Source: Umezawaea endophytica (GTDB lineage: Bacteria > Actinomycetota > Actinomycetes > Mycobacteriales > Pseudonocardiaceae). Taken from it: a stretch of 64,000 nt of DNA. The position numbers and the translations under genes are program-made. Positions 51,257-60,265 of this stretch are shown piece after piece (position 1 is the stretch's first letter; each line of letters starts with the position of its first letter). The notes beneath the pieces were generated by a model. It searched no databases, had not been told where the DNA came from, and saw only the letters and a list, made by a program, of their open reading frames with translations. The stretch is taken from the NCBI RefSeq assembly GCF_025061645.1, contig NZ_JANYMP010000003.1, positions 186,001 to 250,000 on the forward strand, read 5' to 3'.

Positions 51257-52618
51257 CTACCGGTCGAGCACCAACCGCCCTTCGAACCGGAGGTCCTCTA
51301 CGGACCGGCCGACCCGCGCCAGTAAGCGGTCGCGGCTGTTCTCGCCTCGCCGCACCAGGTCCGCCCGGTCGACGCCGACCAGCTCTCCCGCCCACTTGCG
51401 CGGGCGGCCGTCGACGATCACCGCGTCCACGTCCCGGACGGTGGCGTAGCTGACCGCGGCACCCAGTTCCGAGGCGATGGGCCGGAGGCGGTCGGTGTTC
51501 AGCAGCACCAGGTCCGCTTTCGCGCCGGGCGCGAGGACGCCGACGCGGCCCGCGAGGTCGGCCGCGAGCGCGCCGCCGACCGTGGCGGCGCGCAACGCGT
51601 CCCGCACACCCCACGGACGTGGCACGTCCTGCTCCCCCGCCTGGATCGCCGCGAACGACGCGCCCCGTTGCACGCTCATCAACTGGCGCATCTCCTCGAA
51701 CAGGTGGTAGCCGTACTCGAACTCGTTGTCGCTGCTCAACGCCACCTGCACGCCCGCCCGTTCCGCCTGGAGGACGGGCGCCGCGACACCGAGCCCGTAG
51801 TGGGGGTCCGAGCGCGGAGCGAGGGCCACGGCGACGCCGGAGTCCGCGACGCGGGTCCACTGCTCGTCGGACAGCCCGGAGCAGTGGTTGAGCGTGAACG
51901 ACGGGTTCGGCAGGCCGCTGTCCAGGTAGGCGTCCAGGTTCGGCATCCGGCCGCCGATCTCCGCGACCGCGCCCATCCCGTGCTCGACCGCGAACCTCCA
52001 GCCGTCCAGCGTGGGGAAGGCCTGCATCAACCTGATCCGGGTCATGTCGTCGTCGTGGGCGGCACGCAGCTCGCGCAGCAGCGGGAAGAGGTGGCCGTCC
52101 GGTTGGCGCACGCCGACGCCGGCGGCGAAGACGGTGCGGATGCCCGAGTCCCGCAACGCCGCGATGGCGGCTTCGGCGTGTTCCCGCGAGCGGACGTTGT
52201 GGTTGTTGTCGACGATCGTGGTCACGCCCTGGTCGAGCGCCCGCGCGGCGGTGAGGGCCTCGCCGGTGGCGACGTCGTCCGGGCTCATCAGCGGGGCCAG
52301 CGTCGCGTGGGTGAGGGTCAGGTAGGCCATGAAGTCGCTGTCGGGCGACACCCCGCGCAGCGCGCCCTCCCAGGCGTGCACGTGCCCGTCGACCAGGCCG
52401 GGGATCACGATCGCGCCACCGGTGTCGATCACCAGCGCGTCGTCGGGCCGATCGGCGCCCGCGCCGGGACCGAGGTCGCGGATGGTGTCGCCGTCGATGA
52501 CGACGTCCCCGACGAAGTCACCGATCCGGTCGTCCATGCTGATCGCGTGCACGTCGGTCAGCACCACCGTGCGACCGGTGGTCCACTGCTCGGGGATCGA
52601 CCTGCCAGCGGGGTTCAT
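51257..52618 (-). CDS. metal-dependent amidohydrolase (chlorohydrolase/imidazolonepropionase-like)
   Basis: 453 residues. TIM-barrel amidohydrolase with metal ligands HVH (His79, His81) in GLVDGHVHAWEG, His in TLNHCSG and Asp in ALSSDNEF; a small beta-sandwich is made from both ends. It hydrolyses an amide, amidine or C-halogen/N bond in the cytoplasm. Codon 432 is TTA (51,323-51,325), so full translation would need the rare leucyl-tRNA (bldA in Streptomyces). ATG start; 16 bases from the convergent TetR. Confidence 0.87.
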   Translation of the reverse strand: MNPAGRSIPEQWTTGRTVVLTDVHAISMDDRIGDFVGDVVIDGDTIRDLGPGAGADRPDDALVIDTGGAIVIPGLVDGHVHAWEGALRGVSPDSDFMAYLTLTHATLAPLMSPDDVATGEALTAARALDQGVTTIVDNNHNVRSREHAEAAIAALRDSGIRTVFAAGVGVRQPDGHLFPLLRELRAAHDDDMTRIRLMQAFPTLDGWRFAVEHGMGAVAEIGGRMPNLDAYLDSGLPNPSFTLNHCSGLSDEQWTRVADSGVAVALAPRSDPHYGLGVAAPVLQAERAGVQVALSSDNEFEYGYHLFEEMRQLMSVQRGASFAAIQAGEQDVPRPWGVRDALRAATVGGALAADLAGRVGVLAPGAKADLVLLNTDRLRPIASELGAAVSYATVRDVDAVIVDGRPRKWAGELVGVDRADLVRRGENSRDRLLARVGRSVEDLRFEGRLVLDR

Positions 52619-52794
52619 CGCTCCTCCTCCGGTGTCACGTCACGGATCGGTCGGACACGCCGTCCTGGTCGCCCAGAGCGCGACGTCGCCCCGACCGCGC
52701 AGGTCCAGCTTGGCGCGGAGGGTGGCCGGATGACCAGCGAGCGTCTCGGTCGGCTGGGCGCCGCCGAGCGCAAACCGCCCAGCGCGGGCCCGTC

Positions 52795-53376
52795 TCACTG
52801 CTGTCGCGCCTCGCCGTCGTCGGGCTCGCGATGTCCGCGGCGGGCGTCGCGGTCGAAGATGAACAGGACGTCGCACGGGCCGCTCTCGGCGCCGACGGCG
52901 TGCGGCATCATCGTCGGGAACTCGGCGGCCTGGTTCGTGCCGACGCGGAAGCGGCGGTCGCCCAGCAGCAGGATCGCGGTGCCCGACAGCACCAGGAGCC
53001 ATTCGCGGCCGGGGTGGGCGCGCATCCTGGAGAGGTTGTCCGGCGGCGGTTCGGTCAGGCGTCGCCGCATGACGCTCATGGCCGGGTCGCCCTTCATCGG
53101 CCAGCTCAGACCGTGGGCGCCGTGGCTCATGGGGCTGACGACGACCTCGTCCGCGGCGTTCTCGACGAGTTGGTCGAGGGTGGTGTCGAGGGCTCGGGCG
53201 AGCGTGACGAGCTGGTCGAGCGCCAAGCGGCGCTGACCGTTCTCGATGCGGCTCAACGAGGACTGGCTGAGGTGGGCGCGGACGGCCAACTCCTCCAGCG
53301 ACAAGCCCTGCGCCACCCTCAACGCGCGGATGCGTTTGCGCACGAGGCTGTCCAGCGCGCCATCTTCTTGCGTCAT
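52795..53376 (-). CDS. XRE-type regulator with C-terminal cupin
   Basis: 193 residues: helix-turn-helix (VRKRIRALRVAQGLSLEELAVRAHLSQSSLSRIENGQ in part, about 10-60) and a cupin sensor domain (about 105-185, RMRAHPGREWLLVLSGTAILLLGDR). Such proteins often repress a neighbouring exporter or catabolic gene; the MFS exporter is divergent, 79 bases away. ATG 53,376 is preceded at leaderless distance by a TACACT box, not by a ribosome binding site. Confidence 0.88.
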   Translation of the reverse strand: MTQEDGALDSLVRKRIRALRVAQGLSLEELAVRAHLSQSSLSRIENGQRRLALDQLVTLARALDTTLDQLVENAADEVVVSPMSHGAHGLSWPMKGDPAMSVMRRRLTEPPPDNLSRMRAHPGREWLLVLSGTAILLLGDRRFRVGTNQAAEFPTMMPHAVGAESGPCDVLFIFDRDARRGHREPDDGEARQQ

Positions 53377-53403
53377 AAGCAACAGTGTATGCCCATTGCG
53401 CAA
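53376..53403 (-). promoter_or_regulatory. -10 box for leaderless XRE-cupin mRNA and TTGCGCAA palindrome
   Basis: On the minus strand TACACT (53,384-53,389) lies 7 bases before the ATG, the spacing of leaderless actinobacterial genes. The palindrome TTGCGCAA (53,396-53,403) overlaps the region between -10 and -35 and may be the operator of this regulator. Confidence 0.35.
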
Positions 53404-53455
53404 CTCGGGGTTAACGTCGAGCGCAAGGCCCGACGCCGCACCTCGAGAGGAACCC

Positions 53456-55000
53456 ATGAGCACGAACCAGCGAGCGCGGGAGACCGGCACGCCGGACGCG
53501 CGTCACCTGCGCGCCGTCCTGATCGCCGTCTCCACCGCGCTGATGGCCGTCATCGCGTCGGTCTCCGGGCTGAACGTCGCCCAGACCCACCTGGCCGTCG
53601 AGTTCGAGGCCTCGCAGAGCACGGTCCTCTGGATCATCAACAGCTACACCCTGCCCCTGGCCGCGCTGCTGCTGCCGCTCGGCGCGATCGGTGACCGCCT
53701 GGGCCGCAAGCCCGTGCTGGTCGCCGGACTCGTCGTCTTCGGTGTCGCCAACGTCGTGGCGGCCGCGGCCCCGACCGCCGAGGTCATGATCGCGGCCCGC
53801 GTGGTGGGCGGTGCCGGTGCCGCGATGATCATGCCGATCACCCTCGCCGTCATCACCTCCACCTTCCCCGAGGACCAGCGCGGCAGGGCGATCGGCGTCT
53901 GGACCGGCGTCGCCGGGGGTGGCGGCGTCCTGGGCATGTTCCTGTCCGCGCTCCTCGTCGACGTCGCCGACTGGCGGTGGCTGTTCGCGCTGCCGGTGTT
54001 CCTGGTCGTCGTGGCACTGGTCCTGACGCTGAGGTCGGTGCCCGACTCCCGCGAGCGCTCGGCCCACCCCTTCGACACGATCGGCGCGGTGGTCTCCGCC
54101 GTCGCCGTCACCAGCCTCATCTTCGTCCTGCAAGAAGGGCCCGAACGCGGCTGGACCGCCCCCGCGACGCTGACCGGCATCACCGTCGGCCTCCTCGCGA
54201 GCGCCGGTTTCGTCGCCTGGGAGCTGCACCGCCGGGACGCGTCCCTGCTGGACGTGCGCCTGTTCCGGGACCGCGGCCTGGCCGGTGGCTCGATCACGCT
54301 GCTGGTGGTCTTCGGCGTCCAGGCGGGCATCGGCGTGGTCCTGTTCCCGTTCTTCCAGGCCGTGCTCGGCTGGTCGGGCCTGCTGTCGACGGCGGCCATG
54401 ATGCCGATGGCCGTCATGATGATGGTGGCCTCCGGTCTGGCCCCCAGGATGGCCGCGCGCGTCGGCGCCCGCTCGACCATGACCGCGGGCATCGCGCTGG
54501 CGGGCACGGGCCTGGCGCTGATGGCGCTGTTCGTCACCGTGGAGGGCGGCTACCCGAGCATCCTGCCGGGCCTGCTCGCCACGGGCGTGGGCATGGGCCT
54601 GTCCATGACGCCCTCCACCGTGGCCATCACCGGCTCGCTGCCGCGCGAGCAGCAGGGCGTCGCCTCCGCGCTCAACGACATCACCCGCGAGTTCGGCACC
54701 GCGCTGGGCGTCGCCCTGCTGGGCGCGCTCCTGTCCGCGGGCTACCGCGACTCGATCGACGACCGGCTGGACGGCGTCCCCCAGGCCGCCGCGGACACCG
54801 CGCGCGAAGGCGTCGCCAACGCCGTCGAGGTCTCGGGCAGCACCGGCCCGTACGCGCCGCAGATCGTCGACGCCGCTCAGCACTCCTTTGTGGAGGGTTG
54901 GCAGCGGTCACTGTGGACGGGTGCCCTCGTCATGGCGGCGCTGTTCGTCCACATCACCCTGCGCGGTCCGAAGAACACCACGGAGGCCTACCGGGACTGA
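53456..55000 (+). CDS. MFS drug:H+ antiporter, DHA2 (EmrB/QacA) family
   Basis: 514 residues, 14 predicted helices. Motifs: NVAQTHLAVEFEASQSTVLWIINSY in pieces (helix 1-2), GDRLGRKPVL loop (motif A) and the motif C region GGGGVLGMFLSALLVDVADWRWLF. Exports hydrophobic or cationic compounds by proton exchange. ATG 53,456 with GAGAGGAAC upstream. Divergent from the XRE-cupin regulator, which probably controls it. Confidence 0.92.
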   Translation: MSTNQRARETGTPDARHLRAVLIAVSTALMAVIASVSGLNVAQTHLAVEFEASQSTVLWIINSYTLPLAALLLPLGAIGDRLGRKPVLVAGLVVFGVANVVAAAAPTAEVMIAARVVGGAGAAMIMPITLAVITSTFPEDQRGRAIGVWTGVAGGGGVLGMFLSALLVDVADWRWLFALPVFLVVVALVLTLRSVPDSRERSAHPFDTIGAVVSAVAVTSLIFVLQEGPERGWTAPATLTGITVGLLASAGFVAWELHRRDASLLDVRLFRDRGLAGGSITLLVVFGVQAGIGVVLFPFFQAVLGWSGLLSTAAMMPMAVMMMVASGLAPRMAARVGARSTMTAGIALAGTGLALMALFVTVEGGYPSILPGLLATGVGMGLSMTPSTVAITGSLPREQQGVASALNDITREFGTALGVALLGALLSAGYRDSIDDRLDGVPQAAADTAREGVANAVEVSGSTGPYAPQIVDAAQHSFVEGWQRSLWTGALVMAALFVHITLRGPKNTTEAYRD

Positions 55001-55131
55001 TGTCCTCGTGACGCGGTGAACGTCCCTGCTACCAGAGGACCTTCGTCCGTGTGCGCCTCGAACGGGACCGACGACAGTGGAACCCGTCAGGTGATCGAAC
55101 CCGGTTCGACAGCACACCTCGGAGGAACTCG

Positions 55132-55896
55132 ATGGAAGACCGCGCGGAACCGGTCGTGGTCATGGCCACACCGCACCCGGACGCGATCCGGTGGGCGGCC
55201 GCGTACGCCGACCGGCGCGGATCGTCGCTGCGGGTCCTGCACGTCGCACCGCGCGTCCCGGCCGTCGTGGACGAACTCCGCGCCGCGTTCCCCGGTCTGC
55301 TGGTCGAGCACCGGCTGATGGCGGAGGCGATCGGGGACGCGCTGCTCACCGAGTCCGAGCACGCCCACTCGATCGTCGTCGCCGACGCGGGAGACGGCGA
55401 TTCGGTGGTGACCGCCTTGAGCGCGCTCGCTCGGTGCCCGGTGATCAGTGTCCCGCCGAACGCGGTGTGGCACGACTCCGCGGCACCGGTGGTCGTCGGG
55501 GTCCACCACCCGGAGAGGACCGCGCGGAAGCTGGAGTTCGCCTTCACCGAGGCCGAGAAGCTGGGCACGGGCGTCCGGTTGGTGCGGTGCGAACCCTCCC
55601 GGCGACCGGCCGACGACCTGGACGAGGTGCTCACCGCGTTCACCGCGCTCCACCCCGACGTTCCCGTGCACACCGAGGTCCTCGGCACGTCGGCGTGGAG
55701 CGCGCTGGCGTGGCACGCCCACTTCGGCTCGATGGTCGTCCTGGGGTCGCGACGCGGAGGCGCCGTCCGCGGGGCGCTGGTCAGGTCGATCACCCGCGCG
55801 GTCCTGCGGCAGCGGTCGAGCCCCGTCGTGGTGATCGGCAGGCGGGCACGTCGCACGTCCCCGGTCTCCCCCGAACTCGGCAGCGCGAAGAGCTAG
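55132..55896 (+). CDS. tandem universal stress protein (USP) domain protein
   Basis: 254 residues, two USP-like alpha/beta halves; the second ends in VVLGSRRGGAVRGALVRSITRAVLRQRSSPVVVI, which matches the G-x2-G-x9-G(S/T) ATP-binding pattern in form. The first half is degenerate. In actinobacteria tandem USPs are often part of dormancy or hypoxia regulons. ATG start with GGAGGAAC. The DoxX gene follows after 47 bases with a hairpin between. Confidence 0.82.
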   Translation: MEDRAEPVVVMATPHPDAIRWAAAYADRRGSSLRVLHVAPRVPAVVDELRAAFPGLLVEHRLMAEAIGDALLTESEHAHSIVVADAGDGDSVVTALSALARCPVISVPPNAVWHDSAAPVVVGVHHPERTARKLEFAFTEAEKLGTGVRLVRCEPSRRPADDLDEVLTAFTALHPDVPVHTEVLGTSAWSALAWHAHFGSMVVLGSRRGGAVRGALVRSITRAVLRQRSSPVVVIGRRARRTSPVSPELGSAKS

Positions 55897-55918
55897 GCCG
55901 ACAAAGTCCTTGTCGGCC
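55896..55918. promoter_or_regulatory. hairpin between USP and DoxX genes
   Basis: GGCCGACAA (55,896-55,904) and TTGTCGGCC (55,910-55,918) form a perfect 9-base stem with loop AGTCC, beginning at the last base of the USP stop. It may end or attenuate transcription, protect the upstream mRNA, or be a protein site. Confidence 0.5.
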
Positions 55919-55943
55919 AACCGAACGAGACCAAGGAGGAATC

Positions 55944-56519
55944 ATGTCCACCGAACAGATCCCGGGCAAGTCCCGCCACACCTCGCAGGAGGGCCGGACG
56001 ACCGTCCCGGCCGATCGAGCGCTGGCGGTCCTGCGCGTCACGACCGGCCTGGTCTTCCTGTGGGCCTTCGTGGACAAGGCGTTCGGCCTCGGCTACAGCA
56101 CGGCCTCCGAACGCGCCTGGTTCAACGGGGGCTCGCCCACCAAGGGGTTCCTCGGCCAAGTCGCCGTCGGTCCCCTGGAGTCCACCTTCCACGGGTGGGC
56201 AGGCGCCTGGTGGGCCGACCTCCTGTTCATGCTCGGCCTGCTCGCCATCGGCGTCGCGCTGGTGCTGGGCGTCGGCCTGCGCGTCGCCGCCGCCTCCACC
56301 ACCCTGATGATGCTGATGATGTGGGCCGCGGAGTGGCCACCCGCCCAGCACACGTCGGCCGGCGAGCCCAGCGGCTCCAGCAACCCGCTGATCGACTACC
56401 ACGTGGTCTACGCCGTCGCGGCCGTCGTCCTGGCCTGCACGGCGGCGGGTGACACCTGGGGCCTCGGCCGGGTGTGGGCGAAACTACCCCTCGTCCACCA
56501 CACCCGGTGGCTGCGCTGA
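55944..56519 (+). CDS. DoxX-family membrane protein
   Basis: 191 residues, four predicted helices with the DoxX/TQO-small-subunit-like pattern (LRVTTGLVFLWAFVDKAFGLGY, then WADLLFMLGLLAIGVALVLGVGLR). The strongly preserved WFNGGSPTKGFLG loop is typical of actinobacterial members. Redox or membrane-stress role in the family; mechanism unknown. ATG start with strong AAGGAGGA 6 bases upstream. Confidence 0.88.
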   Translation: MSTEQIPGKSRHTSQEGRTTVPADRALAVLRVTTGLVFLWAFVDKAFGLGYSTASERAWFNGGSPTKGFLGQVAVGPLESTFHGWAGAWWADLLFMLGLLAIGVALVLGVGLRVAAASTTLMMLMMWAAEWPPAQHTSAGEPSGSSNPLIDYHVVYAVAAVVLACTAAGDTWGLGRVWAKLPLVHHTRWLR

Positions 56520-56567
56520 CCTCACCGGGCAGCCCCCCTTGTCCAGTTCCACCAGGACCGAAACCCT

Positions 56568-56582
56568 CGCCACGGCGTGGCG
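56568..56582. terminator. short hairpin after the DoxX gene
   Basis: CGCCAC-GGC-GTGGCG, a six-base stem, between the convergent DoxX and TetR genes. Weak by length, but in the right place. Confidence 0.35.
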
Positions 56583-56595
56583 GTGACCGCTCGGG

Positions 56596-57261
56596 CTAGG
56601 GCTGTCGGACGTCGATCACCGTCTGGATGTCCACCGCCGGAGGTGGTGGGAGCGCACGGGCGGGGTCGGTTCCGGAGGACGTGTCGAAGGACTGGATCAG
56701 GTAGGCCAGGACACGGCGGGACGCCGCCTCCGCGATCTCCGGCGGGGTGGCCGTGACGCCCATCTGCGCGAGCAGGATCAGCGGCAGGTCTCGGGACGAG
56801 AAGTCGGCGCGCAGCCTGCCCGTCGCCTTGGCGCGGCGGACGAGTTCGGCGAAGTCGCGTTCGATCGTGACCCGCCCGTCGTCGTGCAGCACCTCCGGGT
56901 AGGCGGCCAGGAAGGCGTGGGTGAAGCCGCGGTCACCGAGCTGGATCACGCGCGCCGACTCCAGCAGGCCGCAGAACCCGTGCCACGGGTCGGGATCGGC
57001 GAGCGCGGTCGCGACCATGGCCTCGCACGTCCTGACCTGTCCGGCGAACACCTCGACCACCAGGTCCCGCTTGGTGGGGAACCTGCGGAACAGGGTCGCG
57101 GTGGCGACACCGGCTCGGCGGGCGATCGTCGACAGGGGGACGTCGATCCCGCGCTGCGCGAACGCGGCGCGGGCGGCTTCGAGGATCCGGGTCCGGTTGG
57201 ACGCGGCGTCGGCGCGCAGACCCGCACGACGACCGGACAGGTGCGTCGGTTCTTCCGCCAT
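56596..57261 (-). CDS. TetR-family regulator
   Basis: 221 residues: helix-turn-helix (RTRILEAARAAFAQRGIDVPLSTIARRAGVATATLFRRF in pieces, about 24-62) and a ligand domain close in layout to that of the TetR protein at 16,644. ATG 57,261 with GGAAGTGAGAG upstream. Divergent from the P450 gene (179 bases), its likely target. Confidence 0.88.
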   Translation of the reverse strand: MAEEPTHLSGRRAGLRADAASNRTRILEAARAAFAQRGIDVPLSTIARRAGVATATLFRRFPTKRDLVVEVFAGQVRTCEAMVATALADPDPWHGFCGLLESARVIQLGDRGFTHAFLAAYPEVLHDDGRVTIERDFAELVRRAKATGRLRADFSSRDLPLILLAQMGVTATPPEIAEAASRRVLAYLIQSFDTSSGTDPARALPPPPAVDIQTVIDVRQP

Positions 57262-57440
57262 GTCTCTCACTTCCGGTGGATCGGAGTCCGTCCTCTGGTT
57301 GCGGAGCTAAAGTCGATCACACGAGCGCAACGGTGCCCCACCCGCTCGCCGTCACGGCCCCCGGCCGTCAGCACAGCGGTCCACCGCGCGGAATCCCCGC
57401 CCGCGTTCGTCGTCGACGTCACCGCCCCAGGAGTTGCTCC

Positions 57441-58664
57441 ATGACCGAAACCTGCCCGTACCAGGCGAAGGCCGAACCGACGCCGACGCCCGAGCTGCCG
57501 CTGCCCATGCGCCGCAACGGTTTCGACCCGACGCCGGAACTGCTCGCGCTGCGCGACCAGGAGCGGATCTCCCGGACGACGACACCGTTCGGGGAGACGG
57601 CGTGGCTGATCACCCGCTACGAGGACGTCAAGACCGCGCTGTCGGAGCCGACCCTGTTCAGCAACGCCGGACCCGTACCGGGCTTCGACCAGGCCAGTGA
57701 CGCGCAGCGGGCGGTGGCCACCGGCAACCTGCTCACCTACGACCCGCCGGACCACACGCGGTTGCGCCGCATGCTCACCGGGCAGTTCACCGTCCGCCGG
57801 ATGCGGGACCTCACCCCGCGCGTCGAGCAGATCGTGGAGTCCCACCTCCAGGCCATGGAACGGCGCGGGGCACCGACCGACCTCGTCGCCGACTTCGCCC
57901 TCCCGGTCCCGTCGCTGGTGATCTGCGAGCTGCTCGGCGTGCCGTGGGACGAGCGCGACGAGTTCCTGCACCGCAGCAACAAGCAGATGGACCTCAGGCT
58001 CCCCGAGCAGGAACGCCTGACCCTGTTGGCCGAACTGCACGGCTACCTCGCCGGGCTCGTGGCCAGGGCGCGACGCGATCCCGGTGACGACCTGCTCGGT
58101 CTGCTCATCCGCGAGCACAGCACCGACCTCACCACCGAGGAGCTGACCGGGATCGCGTTGCTGCTGCTGGTCGCGGGCCACGAGACCACCGCCAACATGC
58201 TCGCCCTGGGCACGCTGGCGCTGCTGCGCCACCCCGACCAGCTCGCGCTGGTGCGCGACGACCCCGCCGCCGTGAACCCGGCCGTCGAGGAGCTGATGCG
58301 CTGGCTGTCCGTCGTCCACACCGGTGTCCAGCGCACCGCCGCCACCGACTTCGAGTTCGCGGGCGTCCGGATGCGCGCCGGGGACGCCGTCGTCCTCGCA
58401 TTCCCCAGCGCCAACCGCGATCACGCCCTCGTCGACGACCCCGACCGCCTCGACATCACCCGCGGCGCTCCCGGCCACCTCGGATTCGGCCACGGCGTGC
58501 ACCACTGCCTCGGCGCCCCCTTGGCCCGCTTGGAGATGCGGGTCGCCTTTCCCGCGCTGCTCCGGCGTTTCCCGACCCTCGCGCTCGCCAAGCCCGACGA
58601 CGAGATCGCGTTCCGCTCCTACAACGCCGTCTACGGGCTGGAATCGCTTCCCGTCACCTGGTGA
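57441..58664 (+). CDS. cytochrome P450 (bacterial class I, CYP105/107-like)
   Basis: 407 residues. Heme-binding FGHGVHHCLG with Cys356, oxygen-activating I-helix AGHETTA, K-helix VEELMRW and R in the usual place. No ferredoxin gene is adjacent, so it must borrow redox partners. Substrate not predictable. ATG start with AGGAG 8 bases upstream. Probably controlled by the divergent TetR. Confidence 0.93.
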   Translation: MTETCPYQAKAEPTPTPELPLPMRRNGFDPTPELLALRDQERISRTTTPFGETAWLITRYEDVKTALSEPTLFSNAGPVPGFDQASDAQRAVATGNLLTYDPPDHTRLRRMLTGQFTVRRMRDLTPRVEQIVESHLQAMERRGAPTDLVADFALPVPSLVICELLGVPWDERDEFLHRSNKQMDLRLPEQERLTLLAELHGYLAGLVARARRDPGDDLLGLLIREHSTDLTTEELTGIALLLLVAGHETTANMLALGTLALLRHPDQLALVRDDPAAVNPAVEELMRWLSVVHTGVQRTAATDFEFAGVRMRAGDAVVLAFPSANRDHALVDDPDRLDITRGAPGHLGFGHGVHHCLGAPLARLEMRVAFPALLRRFPTLALAKPDDEIAFRSYNAVYGLESLPVTW

Positions 58665-58748
58665 CGCGACCACGGGTGGGGCCAGCCCCACCACGGCCGA
58701 ACCGGCCCGCCGGATGGTGTGCGCGACCCCGGCTGGAGACGCTGGGGC

Positions 58749-60152
58749 ATGCGAAGAACCAGTTGCGTCTTGGTGATGGTCATGGCGGCCGCCGGTGTGT
58801 CGGCGCCCGCGGCGCAGGCGCGCGAGACGCGCCCCGAGTGGTCGGCGTGTTCCGGTGCGCCTGCACAGGAGTGCGCCACCGTCGAGGTTCCCCTGGACTA
58901 CCGGAAGCCAAGGGGGAAAACGATTTCGTTGGCGATCTCCCGGATCCGCACGGCGAAGCCGGGGTCGCGGCGGGGTGTCCTGCTGCTGATCCCCGGCGGG
59001 CCGGGGAACCCCGGTTTATCCCGGCCGACCACGCACGGGTCGAGGCTGCCCCAGGAGGTGCTGGACCGCTACGACCTGGTCGGCTTCGATCCTCGCGGGG
59101 TCGGCCGGAGCACGCCGGTGACGTGCGACCTGACGGGCGCGGACGCCGACCCGCAAGGGTTCCTGCCGTGGCCGGGAGTGGGTGGCGACATCACCGAGAG
59201 CGTCGCCAAGGCCAAGCGGGTCGCGCGGGCGTGCGGCGAGAACGGCGGCGAGCTGATGCGGCACATCAGCACCCGCGACGAGGCGAGGGACATCGACCGG
59301 ATCCGGCAGGCGCTCGATGAGCGGGCACTGTCCTACTGGGGCGTGTCCTACGGGACCTACGTCGGCGCGGTCTACGCGACGATGTTCCCGGAGCGCACCG
59401 ACCGGGTCGTGCTGGACAGCAACGACGATCCCGACCCCCGGATGCTGGAACGCGGGTGGCTCAACAACTTCGCGATCGGCGCGCGGGACCGGTTCCCCGA
59501 CTTCGCCGTCTGGGCCGCGGAACGCGACGACACCTACGGTCTCGGTGCCACGCCTGACGCCGTGACGTCCACCTACCTGGACCTGGCCGCCGCGCTCGAC
59601 GAGAACCCCCGGCCGGGCGTCACCGGGAACTACCTGCGGGCCGCCATGTTCGCCGCGCTCTACAGCGACGCGAACTTCCCGCTGCTGGCCCAGATCATGG
59701 CGGGCGGTCCGCCCTCCATCCCGGTGCCGCCACCCGCCCAGTTCCAGAACGGCTACGCCGTGCTGACCGCGACCGGGTGCAACGACGTGGACTGGCCGAG
59801 GTCCGTCGACCACTACGCCCGAGCCGTCGCGGAGAACCGGCGGGAGTTCCCGTTGACCGCCGGCATGCCCGTCAACATCATGGCGTGCGCGTTCTGGCCG
59901 TACCGAGCCGAGAAGCCCGTGACGGTCACGTCCCACGGACCCGAGAACATCCTGCTGGTCCAGAACCTCCGCGACCCGGCCACCCCCTACGCCGGGGCGG
60001 TGAGGATGCTGGAGGCGCTCGGCCACCGGGCCCGGATGGTCACCGTGGACGCGGGCGGCCACGGCTCCTACCTCGCCAACGGCAACCCGTGCGGCGACGA
60101 CGCCGTGACGGCGTTCCTCACCAGCGGCACCCACGAGAACACCACCTGCTAG
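58749..60152 (+). CDS. secreted alpha/beta hydrolase, tripeptidyl aminopeptidase (SlpD/E-like) family
   Basis: 467 residues: signal peptide (about 1-26, ending AAQA), TAP-like alpha/beta hydrolase with oxyanion motif IPGGPGNPG, nucleophile in WGVSYGTYVG, the DPRGVGRS motif and late Asp/His (NLRDPATPY and GGHGSYL). Streptomyces relatives remove tripeptides from protein N-termini. Codon 90 is TTA (59,016-59,018), a possible developmental control point through the rare leucyl-tRNA. ATG start; monocistronic, ended by a clear hairpin. Confidence 0.88.
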   Translation: MRRTSCVLVMVMAAAGVSAPAAQARETRPEWSACSGAPAQECATVEVPLDYRKPRGKTISLAISRIRTAKPGSRRGVLLLIPGGPGNPGLSRPTTHGSRLPQEVLDRYDLVGFDPRGVGRSTPVTCDLTGADADPQGFLPWPGVGGDITESVAKAKRVARACGENGGELMRHISTRDEARDIDRIRQALDERALSYWGVSYGTYVGAVYATMFPERTDRVVLDSNDDPDPRMLERGWLNNFAIGARDRFPDFAVWAAERDDTYGLGATPDAVTSTYLDLAAALDENPRPGVTGNYLRAAMFAALYSDANFPLLAQIMAGGPPSIPVPPPAQFQNGYAVLTATGCNDVDWPRSVDHYARAVAENRREFPLTAGMPVNIMACAFWPYRAEKPVTVTSHGPENILLVQNLRDPATPYAGAVRMLEALGHRARMVTVDAGGHGSYLANGNPCGDDAVTAFLTSGTHENTTC

Positions 60153-60160
60153 CCCGAGTC

Positions 60161-60196
60161 CGCCTGCCGTCCGCGCCGACGTGCGGACGGCAGGCG
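60161..60196. terminator. 14-base hairpin terminator
   Basis: CGCCTGCCGTCCGC (60,161-60,174) and GCGGACGGCAGGCG (60,183-60,196) are perfect inverted repeats with an 8-base loop, 8 bases after the peptidase stop and before the end of the convergent lyase gene. Confidence 0.8.
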
Positions 60197-60265
60197 ACCA
60201 CCTCCCCCGGCGCCTGCCGCGCGCACCGGTCGGGCGCACGCGGCTCGTCCGGGTTCCGCCGCCGT

